A stretch of 64,000 nt of DNA, from the NCBI RefSeq assembly GCF_900104175.1, contig NZ_FNIX01000006.1, forward strand, positions 215,757 through 279,756, read 5' to 3'. A program made the position numbers and the translations under genes. Shown here piece after piece: positions 1 to 7,204 of the stretch. This DNA is from Lentzea jiangxiensis (GTDB lineage: Bacteria > Actinomycetota > Actinomycetes > Mycobacteriales > Pseudonocardiaceae). Within the stretch, counting starts at the first letter, position 1. Every line of letters starts with the position of its first letter. Under the pieces are notes generated by a model. That model ran no database searches. It saw only the letters and a program-made list of their open reading frames with translations, and was not told the DNA's origin.

Positions 1-2
1 TG

Positions 3-1943
3 ATCGCCCAGACGATCCGGCAGCACCTGCGCAAGGAGCAAGAGTTCGCCGTCGCAGGCAAGGCGATCAAGGTGCTCAGCCTTCTCTTCGTCGACTCGGT
101 CGCGAAGTACCGCGTTTACGACGGTAACGGCGACGCCCAGCCGGGCGAGTACGCGCGGATATTCGAGGAGGAGTACGCGAGAATCGCCGTCACGCCGGAG
201 TTCCGCAGCCTTTTCGGGGCCGATCCCGCCGACGCGGTCGCAGCTCGCGCCCACCAGGGCTATTTCTCTATCGACCGGTCCAAGGGCAAGTCCGAGCGGC
301 TTGTGGACACCTCGGAGACCAACGACAAGGGCCGTCAGCAGGCGAGCCTGGCCTACGAGCAGATCATGAAGGACAAGGTCGGGCTGACCACTCCCGGCAC
401 CCCGATCCGCTTCATCTTCACCCACTCCGCGCTGCAGGAGGGCTGGGACAACCCGAACGTCTTTCAGATCTGTGTGCTGCGCACCATGGGTACTGAGCGG
501 TGGCGACGGCAGAGCATCGGGCGAGGCTTGCGCATCTGCGTCGACGGCGACGGCAAACGCGTCCCCGGCTTCGACGTCAACCGCCTCACCGTGATCGCGA
601 ACGAGTCGTACGAGGAGTTCGCGGAACAGCTCCAGCGCGAGCTCGCCGACGATCTTGGCATCGAGTTCGGCCGCGTGACCGTCGATGGCTTCGCGCGCCT
701 CACCCATAAGCCCGCACCCGGTGCCCAGCCGGTGCCGGTCGGGGACGAGATCGCCCGCGCTCTCTTCGAGGCGCTGGCCGCCGCCCAGTACGTCAAGCCC
801 ACCGGCAAGGGCGTCGCCAAGGTCGAGGACAGTCTGCGTGAGGCCGTCGCAGGCGACACCGAGGAGCTGCGCGCGCTTGTCGCAGCGGCCGTTCCCAGCG
901 CGACGGCTCGGTTTGTCGTCCAGCGCCTCATCAAACGGCTCGTTAAACCGATCGACGTCAAGAAGGCCGGCAACCGGGTCTCCGTTCCAGTAGTCGGCGA
1001 GCGCCTGGAGAGCCCGGAGTTCCAAGCACTGTGGGAGCGAATCAAGCACCGCACCCAGTTTCGCGTCAGCGTCGACGAAGCCGGGCTGCAGGCAGCCATC
1101 GTCTCAGCGTTGCGTGCTCTGCCTCCGATGCCGGACCGCAAGGGCGTATGGGAGACCACCCTCGTCAACGACATCGACCAGGGCGGCCTGCGTAGCACAA
1201 CCATGCGCAGCGAGCGGGTCGACGTGGTCTACGCGGACCGCGACGACTTGCCAGACATCCTGTCCGTCCTCGCCGACCGCACCCAGCTCACCCGCCGGAC
1301 GCTCGCCCAGGCGTTGACCGATTCGGGCACGCTGGTGCAGTTTCGAAGGAACCCTCAGGTCTATGTCGACAAGGCCACTCAGGCGATCAACAGTGCGAAG
1401 GAACAGTTGCTCGTCACTGGCCTCCGTTACGAACTCGTCGATGACGCCAGGCCTGAAACTGCCCGTCGGTACCCGCTCTCGATCTTCGCTGAGGCGGACC
1501 TCGCCGGCTACACCGGTCCGGGCGGCAACATCATCACTGGAGACGACGGCGTACCGCTCGAATTCGATTCCAAGTCACCATATAAATATATCGTCGTTGA
1601 CTCTGCTGTTGAGCGCGCCTTCGCCGTCGCACTCAGACAGCGCAATGACGTCAGGACATTTGTAAAGCTGCCTGCAACTTTCATCATTCCGACACCACTT
1701 GGCGACTACAATCCGGACTGGGCAGTCGTCGTCGAACGCTCCGACGGCAGCCGCTACTTGGTCTTCGAGACGAAAGGCTCGATCGACCCCGAGCTGCTGC
1801 GTCCGGTCGAGAAGGGCAAGATCTACGCGGCCGAGTGCCACTTCAATGCAATCCGGGTTACTCTAGATCTTGACGACCTCCGCTACGCCAAGGTCGACAG
1901 CATGAATACAGCCGATGGTGTGATCGACGAGGCGTACGTATGA
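3..1943 (+). CDS. Type III restriction endonuclease, Res subunit (5' end outside window)
   Basis: The frame is open from the left edge, so only the C-terminal part is present. Res subunits use ATP to translocate or switch on DNA and cut it together with a Mod methyltransferase. Seen here: late SF2 helicase motifs (HSALQEGWD near base 430 and the arginine-finger motif RRQSIGRGLR near 510-535) and a C-terminal PD-(D/E)xK nuclease core (NPDWAVV near 1720, then FETKG near 1765). The Walker A part and any mod gene lie upstream of the window. The reading frame is clean to a TGA. It sits on the far side of a tRNA-derived att copy and next to decayed insertion sequences, so it is probably island cargo. 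The family call is firm; activity is unknown. Confidence 0.85.
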   Translation: MAQTIRQHLRKEQEFAVAGKAIKVLSLLFVDSVAKYRVYDGNGDAQPGEYARIFEEEYARIAVTPEFRSLFGADPADAVAARAHQGYFSIDRSKGKSERLVDTSETNDKGRQQASLAYEQIMKDKVGLTTPGTPIRFIFTHSALQEGWDNPNVFQICVLRTMGTERWRRQSIGRGLRICVDGDGKRVPGFDVNRLTVIANESYEEFAEQLQRELADDLGIEFGRVTVDGFARLTHKPAPGAQPVPVGDEIARALFEALAAAQYVKPTGKGVAKVEDSLREAVAGDTEELRALVAAAVPSATARFVVQRLIKRLVKPIDVKKAGNRVSVPVVGERLESPEFQALWERIKHRTQFRVSVDEAGLQAAIVSALRALPPMPDRKGVWETTLVNDIDQGGLRSTTMRSERVDVVYADRDDLPDILSVLADRTQLTRRTLAQALTDSGTLVQFRRNPQVYVDKATQAINSAKEQLLVTGLRYELVDDARPETARRYPLSIFAEADLAGYTGPGGNIITGDDGVPLEFDSKSPYKYIVVDSAVERAFAVALRQRNDVRTFVKLPATFIIPTPLGDYNPDWAVVVERSDGSRYLVFETKGSIDPELLRPVEKGKIYAAECHFNAIRVTLDLDDLRYAKVDSMNTADGVIDEAYV

Positions 1944-2198
1944 CGGACTTTGATGCCGATTGCGGTGGTCTGACGTGGCAGCAGCGCACGAATTGGAGGT
2001 GGACAAGGTCATCCGCCTCGCCGATCGCCGATCGGTTGCAGGTCGACCTGGCACACCTCGTGGCCGCGCTCCGCACAGTGCCGTAGCCGGCGGCCTGTTG
2101 CTGCGGGCTTGAACTCCTATTGCTGCATCTCGGAACGTTGACCCGCTAATCGGCGTGGTGGGCTGACGGTCCACGCTTCCTCCCATGTCGAGCGGGAG
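1944..2198. other. Intergenic stretch between the restriction gene and an IS630 remnant
   Basis: No convincing gene is present. A 49-codon ORF (1940-2086, plus strand) overlaps the restriction-gene stop as ATGA, and its first residues look coding (MTDFDADCG). It then loses plausibility, which would fit a downstream gene whose body was destroyed by the insertion sequence that follows. This is inference only. Confidence 0.3.
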
Positions 2199-3388
2199 GT
2201 GGTCGTGGCTCGTCGTCCGGAGGTGTTCGTCCGGCCGTTGTCCATGGAGGAGCGCCGAAAGTTGGCCCGGATTGGTCGCACTGCAAACGATCCGGTGCGG
2301 TTGCGCCGGGCGATCGTGGTGTTGATGTCGGCCCAAGGACAGGCGGTCCCGGACATCACGTCGTTGATGCAGTTCAGCGCCGATTACGTCCGAGACGTGA
2401 TCCACGCGTTCAACGAGCGAGGGTTAGCGGCGCTTGCCCCAAAACGGAGCGGGGGACGCCCGAGGACGATCGGTGAACAGATCCGGCGGCGGATCTGCCT
2501 GATCGCCCGGACGTCCCCCGCCTCGTGGGGCATCACGACGTTCTCGACCCGGTAGTTGTCCCAGCTGCACGACCATCTGCTCGACCGCGGCACCGTCGCG
2601 GCGATCAGCCGGGAGCCCCTGCGCGCATCCTGCACGCCGGCGGCGTGTCCTGGCAGACCACCTCCACCTGGAAGGCGTCTACCGACCCGGACTTCCTCAC
2701 GAAGATGCACGGGTCCCGGGCCTCTACGGCCACCCGCCCGAAGCCGGGAGGGTGATCTGCATCGACGAGTTCGGGCCGCTCAACCTTCAGCCACGCAAGG
2801 GCAAGGCATGGCGACCGACCGGGGCGCCGATTACGCGCCACCTACAACCGCCACCACGGCGTGATGCACATGCTCGCCGCCCTGGACCTGGCCACCGGCA
2901 AGATCCTCTACCGGATCCGGTCCCGTAAACGCCACGGTGAGTTCCTCGAGCTGCTCAAAGCGCTGCGCACCCGCTGGCCCGGCGAGAAGTTGTACCTGGT
3001 CATGGACAACTTCTCGCCCCACCGCCACCCCGACGTCCACGCCTGGGCCGCCGCCAACGACGTCGAGCTGGTGTTCCTGCCGACCTACAGCTCCTGGTTG
3101 AACTGGATCGAGGCCAAGTTCAACACCCTGCGCTACTTCACCCTCACCGGCACCGACCACCACAGCCACGCCGAACAGAACGCTGCCATCGCGACCTATT
3201 GCACCGAAAGTGTCCACTTGCCTACCCGTCAGTCTCCTGACCTGCGAGGCCATTGCCAAGAAGAAGGCAACCGCACACTTTCGATTCAATACATCCGCTG
3301 ACGCAACGCTCGAGCCAAACCCAAGACCGGCTTCGTCACCGACTCACCCATCCGCACCTGGACCCATTACTCGATCAAGGTTGCGTGA
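2199..3388 (+). pseudogene. IS630-family transposase, decayed
   Basis: The N-terminal helix-turn-helix part (2199-2555) ends at an in-frame TAG. Homology continues through several frame changes near 2625, 2755 and 2830. The DDE catalytic parts are still recognisable: CIDEFGPL near 2760, VMDNFSPH near 3000 and NWIEAKF near 3105. A 91-bp TA-flanked element interrupts the C-terminal part. When it is removed the sequence reads on as an IS630 tail (ARAKPKTGF, then RTWTHYS), except that a TGA at 3299-3301 stands where a Trp codon is expected. The expected final TGA is at 3386-3388. Multiple independent lesions make this a true pseudogene rather than one sequencing error. Confidence 0.85.
3199..3289. 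repeat. 91-bp MITE-like element with 25-bp inverted ends and TA duplication
   Basis: The ends 3199-3223 and 3265-3289 are inverted copies matching at 20 of 25 positions (outer part TTG..CGAAAGTGT). The dinucleotide TA lies directly outside both ends (3197-3198 and 3290-3291), which is the target duplication of IS630/mariner transposition. Deleting the element plus one TA restores the IS630 transposase reading frame (ATY then IR). The insert plus TA is 93 nt, exactly 31 codons, so the host frame stays open across it. Confidence 0.7.
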
Positions 3389-3437
3389 AACAGCACTAGA
3401 TCACATAAGAGCAACTTTTCGGGATGTCGCCGGATGT

Positions 3438-3767
3438 CATCGACTAGGTGATTGTCCGTACTCCAGGTAAACCGGACCTCCATGAAAGTATGCACTATGG
3501 GCTTGGGTTAGTCTGCGGGCAAACCAGGGATGACGTAATCGTCCATCTTGCGCACCGGATCCCATTCTCAGCGGCCGAATTCGGAGTCTTCCAGGGTAAT
3601 TCGCCGTTCGTCGTCGCCGAGCGCTCCGCAGTCGAACAACCAGAGCACCTTGTCGCTTTCACCGTCGTTGGGCGCCCAGTCCACGACGAGCAGGCGTTGC
3701 GGCTCGCGGTCGAGGTCGAGTTCCTCGCGTAGTTCCCGTCGGCAGGCCGCTGCCGGGGACTCTCTGA
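3438..3767 (-). pseudogene. Nudix hydrolase remnant, 5' truncated
   Basis: On the minus strand, starting near 3765, part of a Nudix box is readable (ESPAAACRRELREELDLD, matching the REx2EE core). A beta-strand-rich stretch follows (LLVVDWAPNDG). A stop and frame changes come near 3570, and the C-terminal tail is recovered in another frame (RRLTQAHSAYFHGGPVYLEY), ending at TGA 3440-3438. The start and first half of the Nudix box are missing where the IS256-type end begins (about 3768-3783). A former housekeeping-type hydrolase appears to have been cut by insertion and then decayed. Confidence 0.55.
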
Positions 3768-3843
3768 TGTCTACGTAGACCCCAGGGATTTCCGGCTAAC
3801 TGCGGATCTGTCAAACGAACGGTGTAACTAAGGTTGAAGGAGA

Positions 3844-4157
3844 CTATTTGCGTCCGGCGGCCAAGCGGCCGTCGAAGGCGATGTCGAAGGCGTTGAGCGC
3901 GGGTTTCCAGCGCATCGTCCAGCGTGTGCGGCCGGTGCTGGTCGGGTCCAGGCTCATGATCGCCATGTAAACGCATTTGAGCGCGGTCTGCTCGTTGGGG
4001 AAGTGCCCGCGGGCTTTGACGGCGGGGGCGGATGCGGGCGTTGACGCTCTCGATCGCGTTGGTCGAGCAGATCACCCGCCGGATCTCTGGATCGAACGCC
4101 AGAAACAGCACGAACTCGGCCCAGGCGTTGTCCCACAACCGCTCTCACCGGCGGCGA
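3844..4157 (-). pseudogene. IS256-family (Mutator) transposase, C-terminal fragment
   Basis: About 100 C-terminal codons remain: RLWDNAWAEFVLFLAFDPEI, then STNAIESVNARIR, then after a one-base frameshift in a C-run KARGHFPNEQTALKCVYMA, ending in RLAAGRK before TAG. The STNAIES..N block is the hallmark of IS256 transposases. The 60 bases to the left (3784-3843) are probably the terminal region of the element. The N-terminal three quarters and the other end are absent, so it cannot move by itself. Confidence 0.75.
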
Positions 4158-4168
4158 GGTGACGTTCC

Positions 4169-4492
4169 CTAGCATCGATCCTGGCCAGTTCTTCCGGAAG
4201 TGACGAGGCTATGGAGGTACACCACGACAGCTGTTCTGGCCGTGACGCCCCATCTTCGAAATGTTAGGTGACGTCGTCGATGAGATACAAGGCCTCCGCT
4301 CTGGCCGGGCGCGCATGCGATCACCAAACGGTCATGCACCTTTGCGGTGAAGCGACCGTGCTCGAGCTCTCGTAACCTCAGCCTGTCAACCAATCGGCAG
4401 GCTTCTTCCGCTGGTAGGCCATCAGGAAGCACCCCCAAGAGCAGAGCGCTTATACGAGAACGGGCTTTGAACTCGACGCTGCCATTAATCAC
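4169..4492 (-). CDS. Orphan ORF of unknown function (107 aa)
   Basis: GTG start at 4492, stop at 4169. No family is recognised. The N-terminal 80 residues look protein-like (INGSVEFKARSRISALLLG, then AEEACRLVDRLRLRELEHGR). The codons are less GC-rich at third positions than in the core genes. It lies between the IS256 fragment and an integrase pseudogene, so it may be a fragment of a larger lost gene. Confidence 0.25.
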   Translation of the reverse strand: MINGSVEFKARSRISALLLGVLPDGLPAEEACRLVDRLRLRELEHGRFTAKVHDRLVIACAPGQSGGLVSHRRRHLTFRRWGVTARTAVVVYLHSLVTSGRTGQDRC

Positions 4493-4676
4493 AAGGTTCC
4501 ACTATCGATATGGGTATACAGCTCCGCAGAGTGGTCGTATAGCCACCACCAAGTGCACGGGCCTCTGGCCCAAGGCACCGACTCAACAACAGCACCTCCA
4601 GTTCAACTTGCGATCAAGAACCGGGCAGCGCACAACAAGCGCACCACCCTCTTCCGCCGCACCCCTGGAGGTCGTC

Positions 4677-5898
4677 ATGGCTTGGTCAGAACAGATCGGC
4701 ACGCAGTCCTGGCGAGTCCGCTACCGCACCGGCGACGGACACACCGCCTCGATCTCCGGCTTCGCCACCCAGCGCGCCGCCGACAACTACGCCACCGACA
4801 TCGAGAGCGATTAACGCCGCAACACCTGGCTCGACCCCACCCGCGGCCGCACCACCGTCGCCGAATGGGTCACAACATGGTTCGCCGCACTCGACCTCGA
4901 CCCGCGCACGATCGACAACTACCGCAGCGTCCTGCACTGCCACATCGTGCTCCGCTGGGGCGCCACACCGCTCAACACGATCACTGCGCTCGGCGTGAAC
5001 AAGTGGATCAGCGACCTACAGCAACTCGACTACGCCAACACCACCGTCGTCAAAGTCCTCTCGATGATCCTCACCGACACCGCCGACGAACATCTCATCC
5101 TCACCAACCCGATCCGCCGCTACCGCCGCCGAGGACGACGCAGCTACCGCATCGGACGCAAACGCGTCTGGGCCACACCCACCGAGGTACTCCGCATCGC
5201 CGAGCAGGCCGCCGCGCTCGGCGGAGAGACCGCCAGCCTGCTGATCATCACGGCCGCGTGGACCGGATGCCGATGGGGTGAGCCCACCGGCCTGCGACGA
5301 GACAACATCGACCTCGACCGCGGCACACTCACCATCGACCCACGCACCGGCGCCCTGCACGAAAGCGCGCACACGCGATGGCTCGGCTCCCCCAAGACAC
5401 CACGTCAGCGCGCTCCATCACCCTGCCACAGTTCCTCATCACCATGCTGCGCAAGCACCTTGAGCAGCACGAAACGAGTTCGTGTTCACCGCCGAAGGCG
5501 GAACCTGGCTGTGGCGCAGCACATTCATCCGCCGCGTACTCAAACCAGCCATCAACGGCAATGAAGGACGCCTGCGATCAGGCTGTCGTACGGTGCCTAT
5601 CCGGCCCGGACTGACTTTCCATGGATTGCGGCACAGTCACAAGACGTGGCTGATCGCCGGCGGCGCACCCGAGATCGCCCAAGCACGACGCCTCGGCCAC
5701 CACCTGGCCAACCGGGTCACCGAGGTCTACTCCCACGTCGCACCTGAGGTCGAGCTCCGACTCCTCAACGACCTTCAACGCCGCTGGCACGAAGCAGACC
5801 TCAATGTCCGAACGCACCCGACCGCGCCGGAGCCTGCAGAACGCCATGTTTCGGGTCCGTCTGTGGCGTACGCAATCCACTGCCCCTCACACCGTTAG
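4677..5898 (+). pseudogene. Tyrosine integrase, copy 1 (element 1), inactivated
   Basis: Homologous to the integrase at 15445 over its whole length. ATG 4677 follows a GGAGG ribosome site. The first 45 codons are an AP2-like arm-binding region ending at TAA 4812-4814. The core-binding and catalytic domains continue in the same frame (GCRWGE motif near 5265). Compared with copy 2 there is a 9-nt deletion near 5050 and single-base deletions near 5405 and 5470, so the catalytic tail (HGLRHSHKTW, then VTEVYSHV) is in another frame. The original stop is also lost. Tyrosine integrases recombine att sites; this copy is surely dead. Confidence 0.85.
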
Positions 5899-5958
5899 CG
5901 GGAGGGCGCGAGGATCACCCAGTCCAGCGGCCAGCACGACGATCGAGCCGGAAAATGC

Positions 5959-5975
5959 TGCTCCAGATCTGCTCC
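5959..5975 (+). repeat. Putative integrase arm-type direct repeat, element 1 right end
   Basis: Two TGCTCC hexamers spaced 11 bp (TGCTCCAGATCTGCTCC). The first base is 128 bp from the att core at 6087, the same distance as in element 2. Integrase arm binding is inference. Confidence 0.4.
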
Positions 5976-6037
5976 ATAGGGTCACCGCAACACGATCAAC
6001 ACTTGATCACCGAAGATCAGACCAGAACAATAAGAAA

Positions 6038-6073
6038 CCCGCCTGACCAGCGATAACCGCTAGATCAGACGGG
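6038..6073. terminator. Inverted repeat, duplicate of the tRNA-Ala downstream hairpin
   Basis: An imperfect stem (CCCGCCTGA with TCAGACGGG) matches the one at 16818-16856. It lies between integrase copy 1 and the att copy, so it was carried as part of the element end. Terminator function is inferred. Confidence 0.4.
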
Positions 6074-6086
6074 CTCTCAGTTCAAG

Positions 6087-6127
6087 TGGAGCTGAGGGGA
6101 CTCGAACCCTGACCCTCACACTGCCAG
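6087..6127 (-). other. att site: duplicated 3' half of tRNA-Ala (element junction)
   Basis: Forty-one bases match the 3' half of the intact tRNA-Ala at 16868-16909, from the discriminator base through the acceptor, T-arm, variable loop and anticodon loop, with one C missing. No tRNA 5' half follows, so it is not a tRNA gene. This is the footprint left when an integrase recombines into a tRNA 3' end. It marks the left boundary of element 2 and the tRNA-proximal end of element 1. Confidence 0.8.
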
Positions 6128-6427
6128 CGCGAACCTTTGACCTGCGAAAACAGAGAACCCCCTGCTTTCCGGTGCCGTTGCCTGCCGTTCAGCGCTGTTA
6201 AGCGCCGTTGCGTGACGTTCCGCCCTACGTCGTGCTCCAGTTTTGCTCCACTTTGTACAGTATGAAGGTCATCATGCATGAACGCAGAAGTGCCTGCGGC
6301 ACAACCACCTCATGCGCGACCTCCACCTCTTGTCCTGATAAGGTTCGCGGCCAGCTCCACTGGACAGACGACTCGGCGTCCTGCACAGCAAGCGCTTTGA
6401 CAATTGATCAGAATGTTCCGATACGCC
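6128..6427. other. Left end of element 2, no gene seen
   Basis: About 300 bp with short direct repeats around 6165-6215 (variants of GCCGTTG) and the TGCTCCA pair at 6233-6250. ORFs in this stretch have no protein-like composition. It is probably the att-flanking recombination region. Confidence 0.4.
6233..6250 (+). repeat. Putative arm-type direct repeat, element 2 left end
   Basis: TGCTCCA occurs twice with an 11-bp period, about 105 bp inside the att copy. The same motif and period occur near the right ends at 5959 and 16740, which suggests integrase arm sites. Confidence 0.4.
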
Positions 6428-6694
6428 CTACCGTCCCCACCTTGCATCCGCCCGCGGCCAAGGCGACACGTAGGTCAGCCCGGTCATCATCTCATGTTTG
6501 TGATCGTGCAAGGAGATCAATCGTCGCAATGGGTTCTGGTAGTAGCGGATCTCGCCCTCCGGCAAGCTGGCGGGATTTACAGCCGGTTGCCGTTGCTCGG
6601 TCTCACGGCAGGCCGTCCACACCCGACGATTCGCTTCTTCGTATCGATCATGGTTGTGAGGTGACTGACTGGGGAACCACAGATGGCTGCTCAC
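6428..6694 (-). CDS. Hypothetical protein, last gene of the membrane/HEPN-like operon
   Basis: GTG start at 6694, three bases after the stop of the preceding gene, so translational coupling is likely. The 88-aa product is polar and rich in Arg, His and Pro (YEEANRRVWTACRETEQRQP), with no membrane segment. No family is recognised. Codon use is less GC-rich than in chromosomal genes, as expected for acquired DNA. Its position suggests a small partner or antitoxin-like role, which is inference. Confidence 0.45.
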   Translation of the reverse strand: MSSHLWFPSQSPHNHDRYEEANRRVWTACRETEQRQPAVNPASLPEGEIRYYQNPLRRLISLHDHKHEMMTGLTYVSPWPRADARWGR

Positions 6695-6697
6695 GTC

Positions 6698-7204
6698 CTA
6701 AGCGGCGTCACAAGCCTGCTCGATTACGTGCTGGCCGTTGACCCTGACCGTGGGCTCCTGCTGGTCCATCTCGAAGAAGTTACGCAGTTCAACGACAGCG
6801 AGCACGATGACATAGAGCAAGACGAGTTCGCTGCTGTAGTAATCGTACTTAGGCCCGCTCATTCGTGCATCGTTGCCGTACAACACCTTCGCGACGTCGC
6901 TGATCGGGTGGATGAACGCGCTCAGAAAACGATAATGCACGTCGAGCTGGGCTAGCGCGGCGTCCTCAGCGAAGCCATTGGCCTTGAGGCTCTCCTTGAG
7001 GCTTGGCCACCGGAAATACTCCTCGTACATCGACCGGTTCTGCTCGGCATAGGCCCGGCGATCCTGCGGGTCTGACAGACCGTCGTCCTCTTGCTCGTAG
7101 ACCGTTGGGGGTGCTACGAACGGTGAGAACTCTTGAAGTAGGAAGCAGTGGACCGTGCCTACCAACGCTGGGTTTGTCGTCGCGGACCGAGCGCAACCGA
7201 TCAC
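6698..7204 (-). CDS. HEPN-like hypothetical protein (168 aa)
   Basis: The product contains LDVHYRFLSAFIHPISD near residues 87-103. R, six residues, then H fits the R-x4-6-H signature of HEPN ribonucleases, which are common in toxin and abortive-infection systems. The GTG start at 7204 immediately follows the TAG of the upstream membrane-protein gene in the same frame, and no clear ribosome site is visible. The true start could therefore differ, or the two ORFs could once have been one. N-terminal residues (TTNPALVGTVHCFLLQEF) look like the middle of a larger domain. The HEPN call rests on one motif and should be treated as a hypothesis. Confidence 0.5.
   Translation of the reverse strand: MIGCARSATTNPALVGTVHCFLLQEFSPFVAPPTVYEQEDDGLSDPQDRRAYAEQNRSMYEEYFRWPSLKESLKANGFAEDAALAQLDVHYRFLSAFIHPISDVAKVLYGNDARMSGPKYDYYSSELVLLYVIVLAVVELRNFFEMDQQEPTVRVNGQHVIEQACDAA

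Noticed and set aside
6087..6127. Second tRNA-Ala gene
   Set aside because: Only the 3' half matches and one base is missing; the 5' half and D-arm are absent, so it is an att footprint.
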